Below, in pieces: positions 13,027 to 19,262 of a stretch of DNA of 19,262 bases. The notes below the pieces were generated by a model. The model saw nothing but the letters and a program-made list of their open reading frames with translations. It had not been told where the DNA came from and made no database searches. This stretch comes from JBBSHJ01 sp038253135 (GTDB lineage Bacteria > Actinomycetota > Actinomycetes > Mycobacteriales > QHCD01): positions 1 to 19,262 of the forward strand of contig JBBSHJ010000061.1 in NCBI GenBank assembly GCA_038253135.1. The letters run 5' to 3'. How positions within the stretch are numbered: position 1 is the first letter of the stretch; each line of letters begins with the position of its first letter. The position numbers were made by a program, and so were the translations under genes.

Positions 13027-14874
13027 CTAGGAAACGTCCAGATCGCCGCGGAGCCGCGCGAGCTCGTCGCGCAGGGCCCGGGGCAGTCGAGCGCCAATGC
13101 TAGCGAACCAGGTCTCGATCCGCGCAATTTCCTCGATCCATTCGGAGCGGTCGACCCGCAGCGCCGCCACCACGTCGGCTCGATCCACCTCGAGCCCGTC
13201 GAGGTCCAGGTCCGCATCGGCGGGGACATTCCCGACCGCGGTCGGACGGGCGGCGGCACGCCCCGCGACCCGCTCGATGATCCATGCGAGCACGCGCGCG
13301 TTGTCCGCGAAGCCGGGCCACAGGAAGCGCCCGCCAGCGTGCTTGCGGAACCAGTTGACGTAGTAGACCTTCGGCAGCCGGGCGCCGGGCCGATCCGCGA
13401 GCTCGAGCCAGTGCCCGAGGTAGCTGCCCAGGTCGTAGCCGAGGAACGGCAGCATCGCCATCGGGTCACGGCGGACGACGCCCACCTTGCCGGTCGCGGC
13501 GGCCGTGGTCTCCGACGACAGCGTCGCACCGAGGAAGACGCCGTGCTGCCAGTCGCGGGCCTCGGTGACGAGCGGAATCGTGCTGGCCCGGCGGCCGCCG
13601 AAGACGATCGCCTCGACCGGGACGCCGGCGGGGTCGTCCCATTGCGGAGCCAGCGTCGGGCATTGGTCGATCGGCGTGCAGAACCGGCTGTTCGGGTGGG
13701 CCGGCTTGTCCTTCGATCGGGGCGTCCAGTCGGTACGACGCCACGAGGTGAGGTGCGCCGGCGGGTCCTCGGTCATCCCGGGCCACCAGACGTCGCGGTC
13801 ATCGGTGAGGGCGACATTCGTGAAGATCGAATTCCCGCGGGCCATCGTCTGCATCGCGACCGGGTTGGTCTGCCAACCCGTTCCCGGCGCGACACCGAAG
13901 AAACCGGCCTCCGGGTTGACGGCGTACAGCCGGCCGTCGGCACCGAACCGCAGCCACGCGATGTCATCGCCGAGCGTCTCCACCTTCCAGCCGGGAATGC
14001 TCGGCTGGAGCATCGCCAGATTGGTCTTGCCACAGGCCGAGGGAAAGGCCGCGCAGAGGTAACGGGCATCGCCGCGCGGATCCGTGATCTTCAGGATCAA
14101 CATGTGCTCGGCCAGCCAGCCGTCGTCGCGGGCCATCGCCGATGCGATCCGCAGCGCGTAACACTTCTTGCCGAGCAGGGCGTTGCCGCCGTAACCGGAT
14201 CCGTAGGACCAGATCGCCCGCTCCTCGGGGAAATGCACGATCCACTTCGTCTTGCTGCACGGCCAGAGCGAGTCCCGCTGTCCCGGCCTGAGGGGCGCAC
14301 CGACGGAATGCATGCACGGCACCCATTCCCCGCCGGCCCGGATCGCTTCCAGCGCCGGCGTACCCATGCGCGTCATGATCCGCATCGACGCCACGACGTA
14401 AGGCGAGTCGGTGACCTCGACGCCGAGCTTGGGCTGGGCCGCGCCCAGCGGGCCCATGCAAAAGGGAACGACGTACATCGTGCGGCCGCGCATCGACCCG
14501 GCGAAGGCATCCTCGAGAATGCCGTGCATCTCGACGGGATCCATCCAGTTGTTGGTCGGTCCGGCGTCGTCCGCGTCCTTGCTGCAGATGAAGGTGCGGT
14601 CCTCGACCCGCGCGACATCCTCGGGGTCCGAGGCGCACCAGAAGGAGTTCGGCCGGCGCTCGGCGTCGAGCCGGACGAGGGTGCCGGCGGCGACCAGCTT
14701 GTCGGTGATCCGGCGCCACTCGGCGTCGGAGCCGTCACACCAGACGACCGCGTCGGGACGGGCCAGTTCGGCCATCTCCGCGACCCAGTCGAGCAGCCGC
14801 CGAGCCGGAGCGGTGACATCCCGGTGGGGCGCGCGGCTTCCTGCACCCGTATCGCTGCGGGTAGAGAGCGCCAT
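13027..14874 (-). CDS. pckG: Phosphoenolpyruvate carboxykinase (GTP)
   Basis: The 615-aa enzyme interconverts oxaloacetate plus GTP and PEP plus GDP and CO2, the first committed step of gluconeogenesis, in the cytoplasm. GTP-class motifs are clear: substrate-binding Arg93 in VEDRTFIC, YGSGYGGNALLGKKCYALR (about 224-242), the kinase P-loop FPSACGKTN (277-285) with the reactive P-loop cysteine, and LGDDIAWL (about 301-308). Length matches actinobacterial enzymes (about 605-615 aa). The ATG at 14874 is chosen because AGGAGC lies about 8 bp upstream; a GTG 18 bp earlier would include that Shine-Dalgarno in the coding region. It is monocistronic, with a hairpin after it. Confidence 0.96.
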   Translation of the reverse strand: MALSTRSDTGAGSRAPHRDVTAPARRLLDWVAEMAELARPDAVVWCDGSDAEWRRITDKLVAAGTLVRLDAERRPNSFWCASDPEDVARVEDRTFICSKDADDAGPTNNWMDPVEMHGILEDAFAGSMRGRTMYVVPFCMGPLGAAQPKLGVEVTDSPYVVASMRIMTRMGTPALEAIRAGGEWVPCMHSVGAPLRPGQRDSLWPCSKTKWIVHFPEERAIWSYGSGYGGNALLGKKCYALRIASAMARDDGWLAEHMLILKITDPRGDARYLCAAFPSACGKTNLAMLQPSIPGWKVETLGDDIAWLRFGADGRLYAVNPEAGFFGVAPGTGWQTNPVAMQTMARGNSIFTNVALTDDRDVWWPGMTEDPPAHLTSWRRTDWTPRSKDKPAHPNSRFCTPIDQCPTLAPQWDDPAGVPVEAIVFGGRRASTIPLVTEARDWQHGVFLGATLSSETTAAATGKVGVVRRDPMAMLPFLGYDLGSYLGHWLELADRPGARLPKVYYVNWFRKHAGGRFLWPGFADNARVLAWIIERVAGRAAARPTAVGNVPADADLDLDGLEVDRADVVAALRVDRSEWIEEIARIETWFASIGARLPRALRDELARLRGDLDVS

Positions 14875-14960
14875 TGCTCTGCTCCTCGTCACGAACCGCC
14901 AGATCGCCGTTGATCTGACGTCGTGCCGCCGAGACTAACGCGCCCCATCGCCCTCGCGCC

Positions 14961-14980
14961 CCCGGACCGCCGTGTCCGGG
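14961..14980 (-). terminator. Possible terminator between the PhyH-family gene and pckG
   Basis: CCCGGAC (14961-14967) and GTCCGGG (14974-14980) form a 7-bp stem with a 6-nt loop. It lies 43 bp after the dioxygenase stop and about 87 bp before the pckG start on the same strand. It could end the upstream transcript or lie in the pckG leader. Confidence 0.4.
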
Positions 14981-15023
14981 CGGATCGGCCGGCTCGAGGC
15001 GTGCGCTCGGTGTGGCCGTGCGC

Positions 15024-15857
15024 TCAGTGGTACTGGCCGCCGTGATCGGTGTCGTCCTCGCCGCACGGGCCGCCGTCGCCGTTGTGCTCGCGGGCGATCG
15101 GGTTGCCGTCGAAGTCGATGGCGTGCGGGAGGTACCACTTGGCGATGTGGGTGGCCGCGGTCGGCATGTAGTGGCAGATGAAGGAGCGCCGCCACACCTC
15201 GGCCGTGCTGTTGGGGTCAGAGCCGTGGATCACGCTGCCGTTGAAGAAAAGCGTGTCACCCGGCTCGAGATGGAGCTTGACCGGCTCGCGGGTCGGCGCG
15301 ACGAAGTCGCGGGTGAAGCTGACCTCGGGGTCGGCGTAGTCGGGACAGGCGACGTCGAGATCGTGCGAGCCGGGGACGACCTGCAGGCCGCCGTTCTCCG
15401 GGAACGACGGGTCGATCGCGATCCAGGCCGCGATGCAGGACTGCGGCTTCACGCGCAGGTAGAAGTTGTCCTGGTGGAACGCCTGCCCGCGCGCACCCGG
15501 CGGCTTGTAGTAATACATCGTCTGTACGGCGAGCGGCTCGTCGTCGAGCAGGACCCGCAACATGCGCTGCAGCCGGGCGTCGATCAGCCGGTCGCGGCTG
15601 GCTTCGTCGAACATGTGCGGGTGGATCACGCGGGGGTAGCGGGTCAGCGGGTCGGCGCTGTCCGAGGCGCCGGCGGTGGGTTCCCAGTGGCCGGGAACCG
15701 CCTCGCCGCGCGCGGCGAACTCGTCGAAGTAGTGCCTGCACGCGGCTACCTCGTCGGCGGAGAAGAGCCCCCGGGCGATGTGGAATCCGTCCTGGTGGTA
15801 GGCCGCCAGCTCTGCGGGGCCGATGAGCTCCGGGTCCTGCGGGTTGGTGACGCTCAT
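15024..15857 (-). CDS. Phytanoyl-CoA dioxygenase (PhyH) family Fe(II)/2-oxoglutarate oxygenase
   Basis: The 277-aa protein has the double-stranded beta-helix of the PhyH family. The metal triad is visible as His128 and Asp130 in AFHQDNFYL, and His211 in NGSVIHGSDPN. An Arg at 223 or 224 (VWRRSFICHY) is placed to bind 2-oxoglutarate. GGLQVVPGSH and LEPGDTLFFNG are typical surrounding strands. Such enzymes hydroxylate small molecules; the substrate cannot be told from sequence. A His/Asp/Gly-rich tail with one Cys (about 255-277) is unusual. It is divergent from an AraC regulator across 175 bp, suggesting substrate-induced control. Confidence 0.88.
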   Translation of the reverse strand: MSVTNPQDPELIGPAELAAYHQDGFHIARGLFSADEVAACRHYFDEFAARGEAVPGHWEPTAGASDSADPLTRYPRVIHPHMFDEASRDRLIDARLQRMLRVLLDDEPLAVQTMYYYKPPGARGQAFHQDNFYLRVKPQSCIAAWIAIDPSFPENGGLQVVPGSHDLDVACPDYADPEVSFTRDFVAPTREPVKLHLEPGDTLFFNGSVIHGSDPNSTAEVWRRSFICHYMPTAATHIAKWYLPHAIDFDGNPIAREHNGDGGPCGEDDTDHGGQYH

Positions 15858-16032
15858 GCCTCAATCCTTCGGCCGGATGAGTCCAGAATGCCCTTACGTG
15901 CGCGGCGCGGACCATGCACCCGGTCAGCGTGCTGATGGATATCCTCGCCACGATTGCTGCGGCCGGTGACGGCGGTCGGACTGGCGCCGCGCTGACCGAC
16001 GGGTTGCACATTCTTGCCACTACCCTGGCGAG

Positions 16033-16941
16033 GTGGCCGAGGAACTCGGTGGCTTCCTGTCCCACCACAAGTCCGGCAACTTCCGCGATCTCGACCTGCC
16101 CGAGACCGCCCGCGACGCACCCGAGGATCACCTGCTGATCTGGGTGCTCGACGGCGGGATCGCCGGCGCGCGCGGCGGCGAGCGGCTCACCGCCAGCATG
16201 GGGGATCTCGTGCTGTTTCCGCCGGGGGTGCCGCAGCGCTATGCACCGACCGGTCGGCCGTGGCAGTGGCTCTGGGTGCACTACGGCGGCCGGGCCGCAC
16301 CGGCGGCGTACCGGCTGCTGCTGCGCGGCGGCTCCGGCCCGGTGGCACCGCTGGGGTACGACGCGGGGATCCGGCAGCGCTTCCGGGAGCTCGTGGTGGC
16401 CGCGGCGCAGGGGGCCCGGACGGCGAACCAGCTGCACCTCGACTCCTGCCTGCACAGCGTGATCGGGCTGATCGCCGGCCGGCAGGCCCTGCGGGAGGAA
16501 CTGGCGGAGCACCCACCCGCGGGACCGCGGCTCACGGCCGCGGACTTCGAGCGGGTCGCCGAGCTGCGGGAGTGGATCATCGACCACGTCGACGAGCCGC
16601 TGACTCTCGACCGGCTCACGGCGCACACCGGGTATTCGGCGTCGAGCCTCGCGCGCCTGTTCCGGCGGGCCGGCGCGCCGCCGCCGATGGCCTACGTGAC
16701 CCAGGTGCGCATGCAGCAGGCCCGCGCGCTGCTCGACGAGACGGAGCTGAACGTGCGGGAGATCGGCCGCGCCGTCGGCTTCGACGATCCGTACCACTTC
16801 TCGCGCCGGTTCCGGGCGAGCGCCGGCGCCGCGCCGACGGCGTACCGGAACCGGATCGCGGCATCCGGGGGTCCCGAATCGCGCGCCGCCGGCAGCGTCG
16901 CCGCTCCGCCCCGCCCTCCGGTCGCCCGTCCTCATACCTAG
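16033..16941 (+). CDS. AraC-family transcriptional regulator
   Basis: This 302-aa regulator has an N-terminal cupin-like ligand domain (about 30-75, with LIWVLDGGIAG and GDLVLFPPGVPQRY) and a C-terminal double helix-turn-helix at about 172-274. The latter contains LTLDRLTAHTGYSASSLARL and VREIGRAVGFDDPYHFSRRF, then PTAYR. The GTG at 16033 has no good Shine-Dalgarno; TACCCT at 16021-16026 could be a -10 giving a leaderless transcript. A Pro/Ala-rich tail of about 25 residues follows the DNA-binding domain. It most likely regulates the divergent dioxygenase gene, and possibly ChrB, which begins 20 bp downstream. Confidence 0.87.
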   Translation: MAEELGGFLSHHKSGNFRDLDLPETARDAPEDHLLIWVLDGGIAGARGGERLTASMGDLVLFPPGVPQRYAPTGRPWQWLWVHYGGRAAPAAYRLLLRGGSGPVAPLGYDAGIRQRFRELVVAAAQGARTANQLHLDSCLHSVIGLIAGRQALREELAEHPPAGPRLTAADFERVAELREWIIDHVDEPLTLDRLTAHTGYSASSLARLFRRAGAPPPMAYVTQVRMQQARALLDETELNVREIGRAVGFDDPYHFSRRFRASAGAAPTAYRNRIAASGGPESRAAGSVAAPPRPPVARPHT

Positions 16942-16960
16942 AATAGCTAGTCTTTGGAGC

Positions 16961-17527
16961 ATGGCCGCGTCCGGAACGCCGTCGACGACCGCACCCGAAG
17001 CGCACCATTGGTTGCTGCTGGTTTATCGGGTGCCGTCCGAGCCGACCCGGCTGCGCGCAGCTGTCTGGCGCCGGCTGAAGGCGCTCGGCGCCGTTTACGT
17101 GCAGAATTCCGCGGCCGCGCTACCCGCCGGCGGGACCGGCGAACGGGACCTGCGCAAGCTGCACCACGACATTGTGGAGATGTCCGGAACAGCGCTCCTG
17201 CTGACGGCCGAGCCGGTGCTCGGCGGCGCCGACCTTCGCCGGCTGTTCCTGGCCGCGCGCGACGATGAATACAACGAGATCATCGACAAGTGCGGCGATT
17301 TCCTCGCCGGCCTGGAAAAGGAATACGCCAACGCGCATTTCACCTTTGCCGAGCTGGAGGAGAACGAGGAAGATCTGGCGAAATTGGCGCGGTGGCTCGA
17401 CCGGATCGAACGGCGCGACCTGCTCGGTGCCTCACATCATGACCGGACGCTCGCCGAGATGCGCCGGTGCGAGACGGCAATGGCGGCGTACGCCGACCGT
17501 GTCTACGCCGAGCAAGGCGACGCGTAG
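16961..17527 (+). CDS. ChrB N-terminal-domain protein (chromate resistance family)
   Basis: The 188-aa protein matches the ChrB N-terminal domain: WLLLVYRVPSEPTRLRAAVW, then RRLKALGAVYVQNSAAALP, and a long helical C-terminal part with DEYNEIIDKCGDFLAGLEKE. In proteobacteria, full ChrB proteins are longer and sense chromate to induce chrA; this is the stand-alone version found in actinobacteria. GGAG at 16956-16959 is only 1 bp from the ATG, an unusually short spacing. TAGAAT at 16939-16944 could be a -10. No ChrA transporter is in the window, so a chromate role is not established. Confidence 0.78.
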   Translation: MAASGTPSTTAPEAHHWLLLVYRVPSEPTRLRAAVWRRLKALGAVYVQNSAAALPAGGTGERDLRKLHHDIVEMSGTALLLTAEPVLGGADLRRLFLAARDDEYNEIIDKCGDFLAGLEKEYANAHFTFAELEENEEDLAKLARWLDRIERRDLLGASHHDRTLAEMRRCETAMAAYADRVYAEQGDA

Positions 17528-17554
17528 TCACGACCTACCTGGGGCCGCGCGGCC

Positions 17555-17610
17555 GACTCACGGTGCATGACTCACGGTGCATGACTCACGGTGCATGACT
17601 CACGGTGCAT
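17555..17610. repeat. Four perfect tandem copies of a 14-bp sequence
   Basis: GACTCACGGTGCAT is repeated four times without a mismatch, at 17555, 17569, 17583 and 17597. It lies between the convergent ends of the ChrB-like gene and the 66-aa membrane protein gene. Fourteen bp is not a multiple of three, so it is not a protein repeat. It forms no strong hairpin. The rest of the 17528-17714 gap shows nothing recognisable. Confidence 0.95.
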
Positions 17611-17714
17611 CGGGAGCAGGCAGGCCTTCGGGTCGGCCGGTCGTGCCCGCTGGCGTAGGGGTGCGGCCGGGCCGACATTTCGCGTGGTGCACTCTCCGCG
17701 CGCTCCCCTCGCCG

Positions 17715-17915
17715 TCAGCGGCGGACGGCGCGCAGCAGGCTCGCGGGAAGCAGAATCAGGACCGCGACCGGCACGATCCACCAGGCCGCCATCGACGACG
17801 TCGCGGTGACGAGGCAGGTCACCGCGAGCGCGATGACGACGCCGAGGGCGAGCCGCCAGTCATCGCCGATCACGAAGTCGTACCAGAAGGCGCCGAAACT
17901 CTTCAGCCATTTCAT
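17715..17915 (-). CDS. Small two-helix membrane protein
   Basis: This 66-aa protein has an amphipathic start (MKWLKSFGAFWYDFVIGDDW), two hydrophobic helices (about 21-38 and 43-61) and a basic C-terminus (RAVRR). Its ATG overlaps the stop of the upstream COG4280-like gene in ATGA, so translation is coupled and the two products probably act together in the membrane. No family was recognised. Confidence 0.68.
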   Translation of the reverse strand: MKWLKSFGAFWYDFVIGDDWRLALGVVIALAVTCLVTATSSMAAWWIVPVAVLILLPASLLRAVRR

Positions 17916-18691
17916 GACGCGACCGTCGCCTTCTCGGCAGTGGCGCTCCGGGACGTCCTACCGGCGCGTTTGAGCACGACGACCAACCCGAGGGCGAAGA
18001 GGGCCACGAGCGGTGCGACCACGAGCAGCGCCGCATCCGCGCCCGGCCAGTCGGCGCCGGCTCCCTCAGCGCCCCAGAACACGCCGAAGGTGGTGAGCAG
18101 GATCCCGACGACGAACTTCATCGCATTCTCCGGCGCACGGACGATCGGGCCGCGGATGGCGAATCCGAGCGCGGACACGATCACGACCGCGGCAACAGCG
18201 GCGATCGCGGCGAGCGGGATGTCGTGCTGGTTGCTGCCGAAGGTGAGCGCGATGAACGCGACCTCGAGTCCCTCGAGCAGCACGCCCTTGAACGACAGGG
18301 TGAAGGCGTACCAGTCGCTCACGATGCCCCTGCTGGTGCGACCGGCGGCCTGCGCGCTGGCGTACTCCTCCGCGAAGATGGCGGCCTCGTCGTGCAGGGC
18401 CTTGTGCCCACTGGCCCGCAGGATCGCCTTGCGCAACCACTGCAGGCCGAAGATCAGCAGCAGCCCGCCGACCATCAGGCGCAGCCACCGCAGCGGGATC
18501 ACGGTCAGCGCGGGACCGAGTGCGGCGATGATCACCGCGAGCACGATCAGCCCGCCGGCGACGCCGATCATGGCCGATCGCCAGTCCTTGCGCACGCTGC
18601 CCGCGGCCAGCACGATCGTCACGGCCTCGACGGCCTCGACGACGCAGGCCAGGAAGACGGACACGAACAGCGCAACCGCTGCCCCGGTCAT
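17912..18691 (-). CDS. COG4280-like polytopic membrane protein with duplicated ExxE motif
   Basis: This 259-aa protein has about seven hydrophobic helices. Two homologous-looking helices carry acidic motifs inside the membrane: VVEAVEAVTIVLA (Glu19 and Glu22) and LLEGLEVAFIALT (Glu140 and Glu143). This resembles the paired RExxE motifs of FTR1 iron permeases and suggests an internal repeat and cation transport. I recall similar proteins as the uncharacterised COG4280 group. A soluble loop (about 95-125) joins the halves. The ATG at 18691 has GGAG about 10 bp upstream. It forms an operon with the overlapping 66-aa gene. The substrate is unknown; iron or another metal ion is inference. Confidence 0.72.
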   Translation of the reverse strand: MTGAAVALFVSVFLACVVEAVEAVTIVLAAGSVRKDWRSAMIGVAGGLIVLAVIIAALGPALTVIPLRWLRLMVGGLLLIFGLQWLRKAILRASGHKALHDEAAIFAEEYASAQAAGRTSRGIVSDWYAFTLSFKGVLLEGLEVAFIALTFGSNQHDIPLAAIAAVAAVVIVSALGFAIRGPIVRAPENAMKFVVGILLTTFGVFWGAEGAGADWPGADAALLVVAPLVALFALGLVVVLKRAGRTSRSATAEKATVAS

Positions 18692-18720
18692 AGCCGCACG
18701 CTCCAGTTCGTCACGACTTA

Positions 18721-18737
18721 AACCTAACAGCGGTTAG
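18721..18737. promoter_or_regulatory. Inverted repeat upstream of the COG4280-like operon
   Basis: CTAAC (18724-18728) and GTTAG (18733-18737) are inverted around AGCG, in an AT-richer patch 33-46 bp before the start codon. Its position suits an operator overlapping the promoter. The regulator is unknown. Confidence 0.42.
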
Positions 18738-18900
18738 ATCCGCGTCGTTCGCCGGGCGCGCCGGACCGGCCTCCCCCTTTTCGTGCCGCGCCGGCGGTTG
18801 GCGCAGCGGATCCCGCGCGCGTGGGGTCCGATCCGCGATCCGGACGAACGACCGTGCCCACGCCCGATCGCCGCTCCGGTCCATAGAGATCATGCGCAGA

Positions 18901-18931
18901 ACCGGCGCCGGCTGGAAAAGCCGGCGCCGGT
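18901..18931. terminator. Perfect 13-bp GC-rich hairpin, possible terminator
   Basis: ACCGGCGCCGGCT (18901-18913) pairs perfectly with 18919-18931 around a 5-nt loop GGAAA. It is the strongest stem in this gap and could be a back-up terminator for the minus-strand GMC gene or insulate the next operon. Confidence 0.6.
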
Positions 18932-19003
18932 GTGTGTCGCGGCGTCCTGGTGCTCATGCCGCCTCCGCGGAGACGAGTACGTCGTCGGCCGTCCGCACCG
19001 TCC

Positions 19004-19052
19004 GGAGTGGGGTGGCCCACGCACCGATCCCGTGCACGATCCGCCCCACTCC
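19004..19052 (-). terminator. Compound hairpin just after the GMC oxidoreductase gene
   Basis: GGAGTGGGGTGG (19004-19015) pairs with CCGCCCCACTCC (19041-19052) over 12 positions with one non-Watson-Crick pair. The loop contains a smaller GCAC/GTGC stem (19021-19024 with 19032-19035). It begins 35 bp after the GMC stop and is its likely terminator. Confidence 0.52.
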
Positions 19053-19087
19053 CGAGGACGGGGCGCGCTCCGGGCTCGACGCGAGGC

Positions 19088-19262
19088 TCAGGTGCGGGCC
19101 AGGGTGCCGGCGAGGTGCTCGGCGACCCGGTAGGCATTGGCGACGATGGTGAGGGCCGGGTTGACGCTGCCGTTGGTCGGATGCAGCGAGGCGTCGCAGA
19201 CCGTGACGTTGGACGTGCCGTGCACCCGGCCGAAGCGGTCGGTCGCCGACGCGGTGGGGTCA
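19088..19262 (-). CDS. GMC-family FAD oxidoreductase, C-terminal fragment
   Basis: Only the last 57 residues or so are in the window; the gene continues beyond the right edge. The visible end, DRFGRVHGTSNVTVCDASLH followed by PTNGSVNPALTIVANAYRVA, is the typical C-terminal signature of GMC oxidoreductases, which contributes to the FAD site. The stop TGA is at 19088-19090. Family members oxidise alcohols, sugars or sterols using FAD; the substrate cannot be told from this fragment. Confidence 0.85.
   Translation of the reverse strand, partial: DPTASATDRFGRVHGTSNVTVCDASLHPTNGSVNPALTIVANAYRVAEHLAGTLART

Larger units (their letters stand above)
18738..19087. other. Hairpin-rich stretch without a convincing gene
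   Basis: No reading frame in these 350 bp has convincing composition or a good start. Besides the two hairpins listed separately, CTCCGCGGAG at 18963-18972 is a perfect palindrome. The stretch serves at least as the 3' region of the GMC oxidoreductase gene and the promoter region of the COG4280-like operon. Confidence 0.5.

Noticed and set aside
12910..14913. 667-codon plus-strand open frame opposite pckG
   Set aside because: It is the antisense of a clear GTP-type PEP carboxykinase. Its Arg/Gly/His-rich composition is typical of high-GC shadow frames.
15256..16962. 568-codon minus-strand frame across the AraC gene and into the PhyH gene
   Set aside because: Low-complexity Arg/Pro/Gly composition and overlap with two well-supported genes in other frames.
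17555..17610. CRISPR array or plasmid iterons
   Set aside because: Units are contiguous with no spacers, so not CRISPR. No replication initiator gene is nearby, so an origin is unsupported.
17577..18737. 386-codon plus-strand frame opposite the COG4280-like operon
   Set aside because: Antisense to a coupled membrane operon. Its Ser/Thr/Ala-rich translation lacks any recognisable domain.
18711..18893. 60-codon minus-strand frame upstream of the COG4280-like gene
   Set aside because: No ribosome-binding site, disordered composition, and it runs through the likely promoter repeat.

Overview
This is high-GC DNA (roughly 70% by eye) with GTG starts, very short intergenic gaps and long spurious antisense frames, all typical of an Actinomycetota chromosome. 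A GTP-type PEP carboxykinase, a HelD/HelR-type RNA polymerase-recycling ATPase, a MerR-DICT regulator and a PadR regulator with a Gly-Pro-rich arm fit that assignment. I cannot name the genus. No tRNA, rRNA, CRISPR array or intact insertion sequence was recognised.

Layout: (1) 1-2117, plus strand: a tight cassette of a 5'-truncated thioredoxin-fold protein, a CcdA-like thiol transporter, a YnfA/UPF0060 membrane protein and a SnoaL-like protein. It is followed by about 400 bp of apparently decayed sequence (2118-2527), so it looks like an accessory block with a worn edge. (2) 2528-4310: a MerR-DICT regulator divergent from an SRPBCC protein, with repeats between them, then a small one-helix membrane protein. 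(3) 4387-8350, minus strand: a HelD/HelR-like ATPase, a large PadR regulator with a palindromic promoter, and a small unknown protein. (4) 8547-9515, plus strand: a DapA-family aldolase/lyase whose 3' end overlaps the convergent ParA gene. (5) 9479-11754, minus strand: a CYTH-CHAD protein followed 2 bp later by an orphan ParA-type ATPase. (6) 11935-14874: an HdeD/DUF308 membrane protein, a strong shared terminator, a small lipoprotein and pckG. (7) 15024-17527: a phytanoyl-CoA dioxygenase-family enzyme divergent from an AraC regulator, then a stand-alone ChrB N-terminal-domain protein. (8) 17528-19262: four perfect 14-bp tandem repeats, a two-gene membrane operon (COG4280-like plus a 66-aa protein), a hairpin-rich gap, and the C-terminal end of a GMC oxidoreductase.

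The most interesting candidate for an undescribed system is the CYTH-CHAD/ParA pair. CHAD proteins are known to associate with polyphosphate granules, and orphan ParA/MinD ATPases are known to position cellular cargos. A translationally coupled pair without ParB suggests a dedicated polyphosphate-granule positioning module; this is inference. Other leads are the collagen-like arm and operator of the PadR regulator, a redoxin lacking its resolving cysteine beside CcdA, the 14-bp repeat array, and the duplicated ExxE membrane protein next to ChrB.
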